The notes under the pieces are model-generated. The model ran no database searches. It was not told the origin of the DNA and saw only the letters and a program-made list of their open reading frames with translations. From assembly GCA_036365515.1 (NCBI GenBank), contig CM070874.1:109071235-109135234 (forward strand): 64,000 nt of DNA. The letters are read 5' to 3'. The stretch comes from Torymus aiolomorphi. Its lineage: Eukaryota; Arthropoda; Insecta; Hymenoptera; Torymidae. A program made the position numbers and the translations under genes. Of the stretch, positions 51,717-64,000 are shown piece after piece. Position 1 is the first letter of the stretch; each line of letters begins with the position of its first letter.

Positions 51717-52295
51717 CCCTGGTGGAAATTTGTCTATCTGAAATGGCCAACAATCTCAATAAATAGGTAGAAAAAATGGCTAGTTAATAGGCCCCGGTGA
51801 AACGCTTTTTCTCCCATTATTTGCACATTTAATAGATTGGACATAACCTTCAAATTTTCGTTTTAAGTTTACTTAAAGAATTGACGTTAAATTGGACGGT
51901 ATTCAGCTGTAACTGATAGCTTACTAAAATATAAACAATATGAGCAGACAGAAAAACCATTTACAGTAGTCCTTTTGAAGATATTACGTAGAATGTATTT
52001 ATTGCCATTAGATTCTGTCTCTCTCACTCCTTGTCATAACAACAGGCTTTCTACTAGCCATTTCCGGACTAAAAAAACTGATCAGTTTTAATACCTTTAA
52101 AATACTCAAGAACAAGCTTGTGTTTGACTTCGCAAAACTCATTCTATTTTTCAATCTATTAAATGTTCGAATAATAGGGAAAAAAGCGTTTCACTGGGAG
52201 CTAGAAACTGGAAAAGGGAAATTCCCATTTTATAGTAAGTTTCTAATATAAATGGCCAGTTAATAGTTAGAAAATGTTTTGGATTTCCACCACGG
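51717..52295. mobile_element. Copy of the CCCTGGTGGAAAT family
   Basis: Starts CCCTGGTGGAAATTTG (51717) and ends GATTTCCACCACGG (52295). The interior contains GATTCTGTCTCTCTCACTCC (about 52010) in the opposite orientation to the 25.6-kb copy, and AAAGCGTTTCACTGGGAGCT near the right end. Non-coding. Confidence 0.6.
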
Positions 52296-52401
52296 ACTTT
52301 ATTAAATATAGAAAAACTTTAGCTTTATTAGAAAATTGACAAAACAATTATTACTGAAATGTCAATTCTTGATAAAGCTATAAACAACCTTTTTATCATT
52401 C

Positions 52402-52662
52402 TAAACTCTTACTCATGAATCCTTTTGGTCCTGCCTACGTAATCAAAAAGATATAGACTTGCATTCTATATATAATTTTATAAACATGAAAATTTATGAT
52501 TCTCTAATTTTAAACTCTTACTCATGAATCATTTTGGTCCTGATTACGCAATCAAAAAAATATAGACTTGCATTCTATATAGAATAGTAATAATAATAAT
52601 AATAATAATAATAGAATAATAATAATTTTATAAACATGAAAATTTATGATTCTCTAATTATA
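52402..52662. repeat. Tandem duplication, 109-bp unit with (TAA)n expansion in the second copy
   Basis: TAAACTCTTACTCATGAATC occurs at 52402 and again at 52511. Both copies run through ATATAGACTTGCATTCTATA to AACATGAAAATTTATGATTC. The second copy has gained about 43 bp of ATAATA repeat after its CTATATAGAATAG segment (about 52581-52625). Confidence 0.85.
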
Positions 52663-52727
52663 AATACGTAAAAATTAAGTAACACTTAAAAAATATAATG
52701 TATTTCATATCGCGTTAGTATCACGAA

Positions 52728-52970
52728 GAGAAAGAAATTCGTAAAAGTTACTAAAAGTTTGGTAATTTTTAGCAAATAGTCAAGTAACCCAGAGTCAGAC
52801 CTCATAACTCCACTTTTTCCCCAAACCTTTTGATACTTTTTCTTACACTTTTTGTAAAATTTACAAAACTTTTATAAAAAGTACCAAAAAGTTTGGTAAA
52901 ACGTGTGGGTTTTCAGGTCTAACTTCGGGTTACTTGACAGTTTGATAAGTTTTATACTAATTTCTTTCTC
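52728..52970. repeat. Foldback repeat, about 240 bp
   Basis: AGAGAAAGAAAT at the left pairs with ATTTCTTTCTCT at the right. CAAGTAACCC / GGGTTACTTG and CCAAACCTTTTGATACTTTT / AAAAGTACCAAAAAGTTTGG continue the stem to a centre near 52860. Non-coding. Confidence 0.7.
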
Positions 52971-54152
52971 TCCCTGATATATAAATTTATTTTCAAGTTT
53001 GAAAATTTTATAAAAAACATATATAACAAAGTTACTATTTTGCAATCAAAATTGTCAATCGCACCGATTTTACAATTTCCTCTTGATGAATAATAAGACA
53101 CAAATGGATTCTAGAACTATGCACTATAATATCTAACATTGGAATCATATTTCACGATTGTGTGTGTAATTCGCGAGCAAAGAAAATAAGTAAACTATAC
53201 CTTTTCATACCTCGTATGAATTGAAAAAATTCAGTATGAAAATATTATAGAATTTCTGGAACATATGCGTAAAATGATGTTTGGATACTTTCTACACTCG
53301 CAAATCCTTTTTACTCCATTGTCGCAAAAGCTGTTATCAATTAACTGTGGATATTACGTTTACTATGTTTATGTAAAGATTTCTATTGTATTTCTCAGTT
53401 TCTTTGTAATTTATAAAGTTATTTTATTAATCAAACGTTAAAATTTTTACTTAACTTAAATTGATCAAGACTTTTGTTAACAGCTGCAAGATGTAAACTA
53501 CTATTACGTCAAGCAAAATTTTCAAATTTACATATCTTGATGTTTATTTTGTTTTCGTACATGCCTAGAGAAATTCTATATTGTATTGTATGTATACATA
53601 TATATACTTGGTGAATTAAAATCAGACGACCAAATAACAAAGGCTATTGACCGATATACAAATAAACATATTCATTATTAGTCTAAGAAAATCAGCAAAA
53701 AAACACGCACAAAATTTTAAATTAAATTTATCCATCCCAATTCTAAGACTTTTACTTGTATCCGCTATATACCGAACATCATCATTGAGATAAAAAGTAT
53801 GACGCCTAGAAATACATTTTTATTAATTCTTAGGTAATAGAATGGTACGTGTCAACTCCACTTTCACAGCGTAACAACCAATTAAATTTCTCTTCCTCCC
53901 AAAAAGAGAACCTTATTTACAGCGATATAATTGTCACCCACGTAACGCCCAACTCGTACGCGACCATAACAGCCACCCCAAAGGAACTAGATCCATATCA
54001 TAACACTTTTGAACCTATTATCCTCTGCACGACACTTATTTAACACACCCAATCCGGCTCCCTCTCAAATTCAAATCCCACAACCACACACTGAACAAAG
54101 AAAAAAGAAGAAACCTCGCACTTGCAAAACCCGTCAGACGCCGCACACTCAC

Positions 54153-54226
54153 CGATTTTTCCTATAGCGCCGCTGCACTCTCTCCCTCAAGTGTATACGC
54201 GTGTCTTTCGCCTATATATATATACC
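54153..54226 (-). promoter_or_regulatory. Candidate promoter and untranslated first exon of FAR gene C
   Basis: On the minus strand a TATATATATATAGG box (about 54224-54211) is followed within 60 bases by GGAAAAATCG and a consensus donor GTGAGT (exon end 54153). The implied exon has no ATG, which fits the first coding exon of gene C, whose acceptor (exon start 48575) lies just before its ATG. The intron would be 5.6 kb. The surrounding 54.1-54.6 kb is CpG-rich. Joining to gene C is inference. Confidence 0.4.
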
Positions 54227-54599
54227 TTTCAATGCGCGTTGCAGGAGGATCGGCTCGTCTCCTAGCTGCGCTGGCTCCCGAATCGAGTCTGCGGGGCCCG
54301 CGCGGCTCTTCGATCACGGCTCGGCACGGCGCGCGAACACACACCACCACCTCTGCCGAAAGTGAAAGCACACTCTCGTCCGTCACTATGCACAGAGCGC
54401 GAGTAGTTACACGCGCGTCCGTTTTTTTTCTTCTTCTTCTTCACTTTTTTTTTCTTGTCGTACACGAGTCTAACTCGCTCACGCACTTCACGGGCGGATT
54501 TTCACTCGTGAAAAACGCGACGACGAATGTAACGCTCTCGCTGCCAAATGCGGGTCTTATATGAGCCCCACCATCGCGCACCGAGGTGCGCGCGCGTAG

Positions 54600-57500
54600 G
54601 TCCGTCTTCGCGATGGCATGTGGCGCGTAGTATACATCCCCCCGCCAGGTGGATATGGGTGTGGGTTAGGTGACTCCTTCTTCTTCTTTTTTTATGATGC
54701 GAGAAATAGGAAGAGCGAGAGAGAGGATTGTTCGAATGTGTGTAGGAAAACAATGCGATGGGGCGCGTGTGTAGAATGGAAGGATGATCGTGTTTTTGTT
54801 GGAAGGGGAATTGTGAGCAAAAAGGTGGTGTGGGTAAGTAGATGCAGACAAAAAAATTTCGTAAATATACCTAGAGATATCTTTTATCTTGAGATTATAT
54901 CGAAATTTTGTGGATGAAAAAAATGGCTAAAAATAACACGCCTCGTTAGAGAATCATTTATATGGTGATTTTATTCTTCGTCTGTAATTCGATGGTTATT
55001 TTTGAGTTCGTTGAAGACTTTTTAAATTAATAGGTTTAAGTTGCGTAGATCAATTGTTACTGTAGCTTAAATGGATTTAAGGGATTCCTTTTAAAATGAC
55101 AATAACCCAAGGATAATTATTGCAAACTTTATAAATAAATCTTAATGATTTTACTATGGGTTGTATGATATTTGTACATCACAGACCACGTCAACTGTCA
55201 TTTTGAAAGAAAAATTTTCTCTGTAGTCTGTGGAAGTGAAAAGTTAGCAAACGAAAGCGACAGCGTTTTCTCTCAAATTAGAGTGAGCAATATCTCGCTG
55301 CGGTAATTATTTCTCCGGAAAGTTACATATCATCATTCGCACATCATAACATGTCACATTTACAAAAAAAAGAATTTTTCCTGAAAAATTCTATCCGTGT
55401 AGTATATATATTTTTAAAGAAGAAACATAAAAGAGGGCAATCCAAATAAGAGATATTTGCTTAAAAAATATGTATTGTGCCAAGTTTAAACCAATTGATG
55501 TAAGGTCAAAAACCTTGAAGATTCCCAATGATTTTGCAAAAAAATTTAAAAAGATATAAGAGGAATTTGCAAGGGATTAACGTAACATCGGTGTCAAAAC
55601 CGGTTTTTTTTCGCGGAGAATAATGTAAAATGGTATCAACAACGTGTTCGTAGGCGAGATTCTGCATTAATAATACCGTTATAAATCAGTTATAAAAAAT
55701 AACTTCTTATTGTTACATATTATTAATAATTTAATAAATAAGGTATACGAACTATAAAATTTAATTTCAATCCTTATTTATTTTATAAATGAAAAATAGA
55801 ATCTATTGCATCTCAAAGCAATTTTCAAACATGTTTATAACAAGAAAAGAATTTATTTCAAAATTACGATTTTCCTAGTTCAAGAACACCGGAAATTCTT
55901 CTCTTAGTGAATCCCACGATTTTCATAATGTCCAATTTACATTGGTTTATTATAGCCTCCGCATTGGTCGATTAGGCATTAGAACTTGGATTCACGTCGA
56001 GATCATTAAACCCTCGTACATTCTACTCGGCGCTGTGTCATCTCAGTCTATTGGTTACAAAGAAAAAAAACTAGGAAGAGACTCGCTCAAGGATGCGAAT
56101 TCTCCATTCTTTCAAAGTTTCTGGATATTAATTAGCATTGAAAATCTACCGAAAGTAATTTGCATTTTCATATGTGTTATTTCGCGCATATGTCGAGAGA
56201 GTACATGAGGTATTCCAATGTGACCACTCCAGATGATGTGATGAAACGGGCTGAGGTCCATGAAATTTTTGCATTTTTCGATAGATTATGTATAAAAATA
56301 TGACGTGGATTGTCAATTTTTATTCGAGGCAAAGCTCAAAATAAGGTGCTGTTAAGTGCGAAATCATTGTTTACGGTTTAGACACGATCGAGGTTTAATT
56401 TTAGTGATAAACAATGATCATCATTTTCTTCAAAATTAAAAAAAGGATAGTAATTTGTGAGGATCCATGAAAATAGGTGACATCATTTTGTAACACAAAC
56501 AGATTGCTAGAATTTTTTTTTACAAAAAATAATTAAATAATTTTTTAATATTTCTAAGCGTTGCGATTAACGGTTTATCAATTAATATTCTAGATGCTTG
56601 TGGCTGGGGAAAAAAGTGTAACAGAAATTTTTGAAAATATTTAATTGCATTTATATCAAATTATTCAAACGTCATTGTATTAATCAAGATGAAAAGAACA
56701 TAAATTATTTTAAAAATTATGGCATTTTTAAATGTTAACGATTATTTACGAATTAGAGCAGGAACATTGATAACTTTGACAAAATTCGACGAAGTCACGA
56801 CCGCTTAATTTTTTTAATTATAATACAAATCACTCAAGTTACACGCAGAATAGGTTTCGGGGATTCCCGTCTTCTTCGAAGCATTCGAATCTTGCAAGTC
56901 TCAGAATTATACAGGAAGACAGCCTATACTGCTCTTAATTATTGTCGATTCTATAGTCTGGCTATAACACCGCAAATAGACTCACCGTCAGATACTCTTG
57001 TAACGTCACTTATTGACAACCCGTTAAACACGTCCGAAACTAATTCCAGGCTCAAGGCGTAAAAAGGAATTCGCGATTAAGTACGTGACACGCGCCTCGA
57101 CTCCTCGTTAGCGGTTTTATAGCGATGAGTCGTCCCAACGTAACATCTCGCGCGATAGTAAATCTTCGACGATGTGGTTCTCTTCGCGCTTCTGCGCTGC
57201 GATTTAACGAGACAATGAAAAGGTAAGAGTGCAGCGATAGAAGTCTCTTTCAAGCATTACAGAAGTTAACAATTAGCGGCTAAGTATAATGCTGCGCGTT
57301 TCGTAAGGTTGCGAGTAATATTGGTTTAAGAATAGAGTTTTAAGCTAATGGATTAGTAGATACACGACGAACAGTTACTTTTGTGAGTATAGCACGAAGT
57401 CGCAGAGTTTTCGAAATTCAGCCGATGAAGTAATACTTAAAATATTTATTTTTGTATTCCATTGTACTACTTTCCGGTAACGGATAAAGAAGCTGTAACG

Positions 57501-58640
57501 GGAAAGCCTACATATCCTTTTACTATTTTCCTTGTTGCCAAATATCCCCAAAATTAATAACTTCTCAATAATAACTTTTATTCGCAACACTTTTTGTGTC
57601 CTACGAAATTATAAAGTGGACTTTACTGAGAATCTACTTGACGATGTCGATCGGAATACCCACTGACCTTTAAAGGAAATTTTTTCAAGAATTTATTTAT
57701 TGGTTTTATGGATTTGCGTCACAGAGATTTTGTTCATAAGAAAGTTAATTTGTCACATCATGTTTTTCCGAATATAATGTAGTCTACTGAGATTTACATC
57801 CTTCGAGATTCTTTTTTTTTACTAGAATGACAACATCTTCAGATATTTATAAGTACCTAAAATGTCAAAAGAAAAGATTATGCGCAAATACATATTCTCA
57901 CACGAGATCCCTTTCAAATAATCATTTGAAAAACTCTCAAAGATTACGGAAAATAACTAGGGTTTAACATTTATGTAGTATTATTTGCATAATCCGAAAC
58001 ATTCAGTAATTTATGAAATCAACCGTTTGTACTTGAGTTTACATAGTCTGCATTCCGTTGCTCAGAACATAATACTCTTCTTTTATGGTTATTAGCCTAC
58101 GTTGGGCATTGCCACTTTTATAATCTATTCCCGGAGTAAAATTTATAAGAAATTTTTGGTAAATTGATGGATATCTAATTTACATAACGTGCAAAATTAA
58201 CCTAATCAATAGATGTATTTTAGGTAGAGATACTCAACAATATATATGTCAAGGTTTATTTTTATAAGGTGTCCTTGTATTGTATCTTACTAGCTGGATA
58301 TCTGAAACAGATAGCCTATTCAACTTTTTTATAGGCTTCTGTCAGTGTATGTGCGCAAGTATAAATTTTCAAAATTATAGCTAATTTGTTCATCAGAAAC
58401 GAAAGGTTTTTAAGAGTCCGAATCATAAGCGTTATTAGGCGTAATCCTTTGAAGTTTACAGAGTTAATGAAAATTAGCCAATAGTAATAATTGCTTTCTT
58501 TCTTTTTATGTTCAACTTACATATTTTAAAACGTAAAAATGTGATTACTATATTATAGAGCGATCGAAGATAATAAATATTTGTATACGTATTATGACCA
58601 CCCTCCATTATTTGAAACATATAAAAATTGGACGATAGGG
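54600..58640. other. Intergenic DNA upstream of FAR gene C, no gene seen
   Basis: AT-rich, with GC-richer patches at about 54.6-54.8 and 56.9-57.3 kb. No conserved ORF, RNA gene or clear repeat structure was found. Confidence 0.45.
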
Positions 58641-58679
58641 AGGGCCAACCCTTCAAAAATAAACAAGTGATAGCAAAAT

Positions 58680-59473
58680 TATCACCAATTGGTACCAAAA
58701 GAAAACCAGTTCAGGCAGAATTTTAAATTTTATAAAACCACACCACACAACAGAAACGTAATATTGTGTCTAATATGATTGACAGGGCCATTCTACTTTC
58801 GGATGTTTCATTTCACAAACAAAACATCGATATCGTAAAAAATATTTTAAGCAACAACAATTATCCTACGGATTTCACAGATTCCTGTATTTCAAGTAGA
58901 TTACGTTATCACAAATTTAAAAATACAACTATTGCAAAAACTACCACTAATTCGGTTGAGCCGTCCTTACCATTAGCCTTGCCCTTCATAGAAAAATTTT
59001 ATTATACTTCCGCTAAACTACTCAAAAAATACAATATTCGTTGTGTTCCCCTCATGAACCAAAAAATGGATAACATTATAAAATTAGGCAAAGATAAAAA
59101 TTGTAAATGGAATGAGACTGGAATCATTTACAAATTTAATTGCGATAGTTGTAGCAAGGTATATATAGGTGAAAGTAAACGTTCCTTAAAAACTCGTATT
59201 CAAGAACATAAAAAATCGGTAGAAAAAATTGATCATGCCCTATGTATTAATAATAACAAATTAATGCCTATGCCTACACATATTTTTGAAAATCCTAATC
59301 ATTGTTTTGATTGGAAAAATACTGTAATATTAGACAGAGAACATAATTTTAATAAAAGACGGATTTTAGAAATGTTACACATAAAAAGTAATGGGTGTAC
59401 TATAAATAGACATGAGGATACAAAATTTTTGAATGCACAATACAATAAACTAATTAATTTATGTAAAACATAA
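58680..59473 (+). pseudogene. 3' part of a Penelope-like retroelement with GIY-YIG endonuclease domain
   Basis: An open frame of 235 codons (58766-59473) begins in the RT-thumb region (MIDRAILLSDVSFHKQN) and ends in a GIY-YIG nuclease domain: GIIYKFNCDSC, then KVYIGESKRSLKTRIQEHKK, then downstream the RRILEMLHIK segment bearing the likely catalytic Glu. Just upstream, in another frame (58682-58759), NWYQKKTSSGRILNF is a typical Penelope RT C-terminal motif. The two frames overlap at about 58740-58755, so a one-base frameshift separates them, and a stop lies further upstream. The RT core is missing. It is thus a 5'-truncated, inactive copy whose nuclease part is still open. The AT-rich codon use differs from the FAR exons. 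Confidence 0.85.
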
Positions 59474-59524
59474 CGTTACTTTACACGCGACATATATATA
59501 CATATAGACACACAAACACACGTT

Positions 59525-59650
59525 CGTACTGTCCTCCTCACATATATGTGTAAATTTGCGTTTGTATGTTGCGTTTGTATGCGACTGGACAATATATCCT
59601 CGCATATATGTGTAAAATTGCGTTTGTATACTACTCGACAATAACATAGG
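59525..59650. repeat. Short imperfect tandem repeat in the 3' tail of the Penelope-like element
   Basis: CATATATGTGTAAATTTGCG and GTTTGTATGCGACTGGACAA recur about 65 bp later as CATATATGTGTAAAATTGCG and GTTTGTATACTACTCGACAA. Confidence 0.65.
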
Positions 59651-59875
59651 GAGCAATGCTTATATACTCGAAGATAAATTTAGCGAATTTCAGTCATCTG
59701 TGAGTGAGACAATGTGGCTTTCTACTTTTTGACAATGTAGTTGTTACTACTAAATAATGTTATAATTATCTGGTTGACATGTTGTTGAGATTAGTTTTGT
59801 AAGTTTTAACTTTCAATTTTGTTCATTTAAAAAGCGCTTGTGACAACGATATTAAATGGAGATAACAGAACCTTA

Positions 59876-60289
59876 AAATGTTTTTACTAAATTTTCTCTG
59901 TAATTTGATCATGTATTTAAAAATAAATATTAAAAAAATATAGCTAACGAACATGTAAACACGAATTATTGGTATTTAATTCCTTTATAGTATACTGTTT
60001 CAGAGGACACAAACTAAAATAATGATTTTTCCGTTTGACTTCGTATTCTGTCTCTCTCACTCCTTGCCATTATAGCAAGCCTCTTATTAGCCATTTTCTG
60101 ACTAAAAAACTGGTCAACTTTAATATCTTTTACTAACTTATTATTATTCTGTCTATTAAATGGCGAATATGATCGAACAAATCGTTTCATCGATTGATAA
60201 AAATGGCCAAGAAAAGTGTCTAGTTTTTAACGATTATTGGGGAAACTAGCTATTTATTAGGTAAATAATGGAATCGATTTCTACCAGGG
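59876..60289. repeat. Copy of the CCCTGGTGGAAAT family, reversed
   Basis: The reverse complement of 43153-43380: TTACTAAATTTTCTCTGTAA near 59884, GATTCTGT-like TCTGTCTCTCTCACTCC near 60047, TCGTTTCATCGATTG near 60183, and it ends TCGATTTCTACCAGGG (60289). The other end is not clear. Confidence 0.6.
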
Positions 60290-60379
60290 ATATCATGAAT
60301 TCTACTGTATAAATTAAGGAATTATCATTTATTTTTCGTTAAAATGTTCGTTTCATTCGAGAATAATTCATCTCCGTAT

Positions 60380-60850
60380 CTCGATAGAATCCCATTCACC
60401 TGTCGGCGCCGCATGACTAACCCGCGTAAAAACAAATATCCCTTCTCCAATCAGTCGGCAATGACGGCGCTATGCTCCCAGTGAATTACTTTCGCTTTTG
60501 AACTATGGGATTACATAAACACCTTAATAGTCCGGGACCGAATGTGAAGAAACGCTTAGAACTCGCGGGAGAGAAATCGTCGCTAGGTTGACTTCACGTT
60601 AATGGAGCTCGGTATAACACCGCGGGTACAGCAAGTGCCATCGCTCGCGTGAGCTCTTCCTCGTAAAAGAGATTTTGCGGCTGTGTGGAAGAAGAGTTGT
60701 TAAAAAGTCGTGATGTAACGCCGTTTTAAGATCTTTCGGGATCGAAATAAACTGTTTTTAGAAAACGTCCACGTCGTGCTGCTCTTGTGCCGTTGCTCTT
60801 GCCCGTGTGGATTTGTACGTGATGTGGATTTTTATTAAATGCGGGGAATA
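60380..60850. other. CpG-rich patch, possible regulatory or promoter DNA
   Basis: Short GC/CpG-rich stretch (GGCGCCGC, CACCGCGGGT) in otherwise AT-rich DNA, comparable to the blocks next to the FAR genes. No exon was recognised. Confidence 0.25.
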
Positions 60851-62219
60851 TTTGAAACAAATATTCCTGGAGTGACGAACACATTTTTCTTTAGTCTTTT
60901 TAATAATAAATGTGAATGAAAGTTTTACGCAACACTACGTACTGAAAAGCTGCCTTTTTACTTTAAACGAAAGTTCTGAAAAAATCAAAGGATGTTAAAT
61001 TGAATTTATATGAAAATATTAATTTCTTTTACTAAAAATCTTCTCATTTTTTATGATTAGACGTGATACCGCAAAATTACAGTTTCACGCCATACGTCAA
61101 AATCAGCCTTGATGACCACGTATCAACCACACGTTAAATCTCTATTGATCAGTTTAGTGCGTGCCCCGCTAGTTTAATTGCTCTCTTCATGAATTCGTGA
61201 CTAAGCTCCATTTACGTCGGGTCATTCATCGTTAAATCGCTGAAATCACACTACGTAGGCATTTTTGACGAATGGTTGTTTTTTATCATCACGGAACCAC
61301 TGACAATGGTAAAAGTAAAAGTATAACTTTCTAAAAATAAAAGTGGATTGATGTTTTGCGTAAAATTGCTTTATTACGTAAAACTTATTTGAATTCATGA
61401 AATTAGGAGGGATATACTCATGCGTTAACTTCCGACGGAGTTGAAATATCCTCACTGCAGGAGGAACATCGAGTGTATGATTGATGGAGTAATTCTGACG
61501 TTCTCCGTCTACTGCTGTTGATTAAAATTAGCTATGGTTCATCTCGTTCTAATAATACTTTTTAATATACATTTTTCATAACGCAATTTTAATATTTTAA
61601 TAATTTTAATAAAACTCATCGATGAGATAACATTTGATATTTTATTTGTTTACTAATTAGATGTTAGAAAAAAGATTCTAAGGTACTTATATTTCATGAA
61701 ATCTGTACTGAAAAATTTTCAAGAATTTAAGTAGTGTATTTCACAGGCAACTATTTCATTCTAAATTTTAATTTACTAGCAAAATTCAAACGCAATTCGC
61801 GTGTACTGTTTTGTTTTCATGGTTATGACCACTATTTTTCACTATGATTTAGTTTTAATTAGTTTCATTGACTAGCAAGTTCAGGCGCTCTGCGTGCGCT
61901 CCTTTACCTTCATTATGTTTGTACAATTAAGGTTGAAATATTATGATTTTAAAATTTATTTTACTTTTTAACATCCGCAAATTTATCAAATATTTTTTAT
62001 CGAAACTTGGATTGTGTTTATTTTAGTTTATTCCTACAATACAAAAATTTGGAGGTTAGAAATTTAACTGTAATCAAACCAGTATTCATAGTCCTTCATT
62101 TTGAACTACAGATAAAATTTTAATACTTTTCTGTTATATAAAACCAAATTTTAGGTCATTAATACTATTTATGACTTATATTTTTAGTTTAAATATTTCA
62201 TAATTCCAAACTTTGTGAG

Positions 62220-62545
62220 TTTTATTTGGACCAATCAGCTAATATCTTAAGCAAAAAACAAACGTCACCATCGACCAATCACAGGCTCCTTTTAAACGGA
62301 CTTGACTAATCACAAAGGTTTTACTTCGGCTTCACATTTCCGTCCTCATTCTTTTAAGAGAGGATAAGATAATTAGATACATTTTTTAAGCAAAAAATCA
62401 AATGTTTTTATTCTATTTTAATTATTTAGTAGTTATATTAAAAATTCAAATATTCGCCCTTTTTTCAAATAACCAATCACATCGATTCTTTAAATGAGCC
62501 ACTACCTCCGGCTATCATTTTTTAAAGAGAGAATTTATGCATGCA
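62220..62545. repeat. Diverged repeat with recurring ACCAATCA words
   Basis: CCAAT-type words at about 62230, 62274, 62307 and 62470, and a partially repeated block (TTTTAAGCAAAAAAnCAAA at about 62248 and 62386; CTTTTAAGAGAGGA-like text before each AAGAGAG). It looks like an old tandem duplication of about 140-200 bp. Whether the CCAAT words matter is unknown. Confidence 0.35.
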
Positions 62546-62819
62546 ACTAATGTTACTTTGGTTTTATGGAAGTTAAAGGGGTAGGGATATTTTTATGATC
62601 TATTTTCACTGCAAATTTCTCGGAGACTACGATACTAATGCATTTTTTTAAATTCTACCAAGCATGTAGGCATAAATTAACTTGGCGATGAAATTGAAAA
62701 AATAAAAATCCGCACTTTGTCAATTAGAAATGGCCCAGAAGTCGTCTCCACAATAACCAATAGATGCATATTTTGTTTCTTTGGTATTCTGAATTCTGAA
62801 CCTAATAGACACGCGCAAG

Positions 62820-63200
62820 AATGGCGACAATATTTTTATGTAATTAAATGTAGATTTGTCATTGAATTTTATAAACAATTGCATATTTTGAATATAACTT
62901 TCCAGATTTTGAAAATTTTACAATTTTAATATCGGTACCTCCACCTGAAATTGAACAAGGAAGAAAATGAAATCTTGAAAATTCAAATTTAATGAAAAAC
63001 AACAAAGATTATAAATACTTATTGAATTTCTTTTTAGTGGACAAAATCTACTTTTGCAAAATTAGAAATTTTCTAACAAAAATTTTTTCCGTTATGTTAA
63101 GAACCCTTTTCCCTGTCACATCAGTTTTCAAATTGGAATGTGTAAATGAATCTTCGTAAAATATTTTCATAGTTTTAGGTCTATTACCCGCATGAGCCAC
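62820..63200. mobile_element. Uninterrupted copy of the terminal arm of the 5988-11882 element
   Basis: GTAGATTTGTCATTGAATTT, ATATCGGTACCTCCACCTGA, GAAATTGAACAAGGAAGAAA, TTTAGTGGACAAAATCTAC, GTTATGTTAAGAACCC and the end GCATGAGCCACGTC follow the same order as 9565-9835 plus 11745-11882, without the insertion found there. The terminal TTAA is mutated. Confidence 0.7.
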
Positions 63201-63299
63201 GTCAAAAGAAGTTGCAATAAATTATATGTTTTTTGTTAATTAATCAAGTTATTTTAGCAACTTCTTAAGACACTTTAGTCTACTTAATTTAATTAATTT

Positions 63300-64000
63300 C
63301 AATAAATATTTTATTATTAATTCACACTATTGCCATTTTTTGCGTTTAAATACATTTAAAGGAATATCATCAAAGAGACAAAATACGTATTTGTTGATTG
63401 TCCTAGATGCGACTTCTTCGCTGGTTTCAATTACGATAGCCCAGATTTGTATGTTTTCAAATTCATCTCTGTCTGATTCCATTCAAATTTAGGCAGGCTG
63501 TCACAGATCGAATTTTCTTTTCGTCTAAAAACTATAAGACTCGGAATTTTGCTTAAAATTTTTTTTTTTTACTCCACGTCAAATCAATATTAGACGCAAA
63601 AATAGAGATTACAAAATTTAAAAAGTACCTCAATTTTCAAATTTACTGTAACTTTGTCAATTTTCAACCTTTTGGGACTTTTTTTTCAAAATGAGGAACT
63701 TCATCTTGTTTTAAAAAAACACTTTCACTTTGATGATTAAGATTCATCTTACAGTAGGTGAAAATATGCTTTTTTTATTTTATTTTTTTGTTAATGAATT
63801 TCCAAAGTTTTAATCGATTTTTTCGATTTTTAAGTTGTTAACGTGCTGTTTTTAAAACATTATGCCGTTTCTCTACCTATTTACTTACTATCCCATACAC
63901 TAATATATTGATAAAATAAAGGAGAAACTTTAAAATAAGTCGCCAGGCAGACGACTTATTTATAATTGATCAATTATACGTGAATTTATAGCGATTGGAA
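63300..64000. other. AT-rich DNA at the window edge, no gene seen
   Basis: T-rich tracts and no recognisable gene or repeat. Confidence 0.4.

Overview
This is animal nuclear DNA, almost certainly from an insect. The genes are split by short GT-AG introns of about 60-100 bp mixed with multi-kilobase ones. Spacers are AT-rich and alternate with CpG-rich blocks, and non-coding DNA is crowded with microsatellites, MITEs, hairpin repeats and retroelement remnants. A tandem array of fatty acyl-CoA reductase (FAR) genes is typical of insects. Hymenoptera (a parasitoid wasp) is my best guess from the CpG-rich blocks and repeat style, but the window does not prove it.

The only genes I can support are three complete FAR paralogues, all on the minus strand, called here A (644-3082), B (15837-23869, with its first exon probably 6-8 kb or more upstream) and C (39848-48569, with a probable untranslated first exon near 54.15-54.2 kb). 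I assembled the exons by hand. In each gene the splice phases fit and the joined frame is open from the Rossmann motif to a hydrophobic C-terminal tail (about 517-536 aa). Each encodes an N-terminal NAD(P)H-binding reductase domain (TGGTGFLG, VSTAY, YxxTK) and a C-terminal FAR_C ('sterile') domain. They are expected to reduce fatty acyl-CoAs to fatty alcohols for wax, cuticular lipid, pheromone or ether lipid.

Layout: 1-3.3 kb gene A and its promoter. 3.6-13.2 kb a nest of repeats (foldback MITE, reverse-transcriptase remnant, chain of GC-rich hairpins, tRNA-derived SINE, 325-bp tandem repeat, three TTAA-bounded elements end to end). 15.8-23.9 kb gene B. 24-38.4 kb its 5' territory, with several CpG-rich candidate first exons and scattered repeats. 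39.8-48.6 kb gene C, whose 4.9-kb intron holds another repeat nest. 48.6-54.2 kb its long first intron. 54.2-64 kb intergenic DNA with a Penelope-like element remnant encoding a GIY-YIG domain and further repeats.

The paralogues have diverged in gene structure. A and B share most exon lengths exactly, A has lost one intron present in B and C, and C has lost another and carries one at a different position. No RNA gene, CRISPR array or virus-like gene was recognised.
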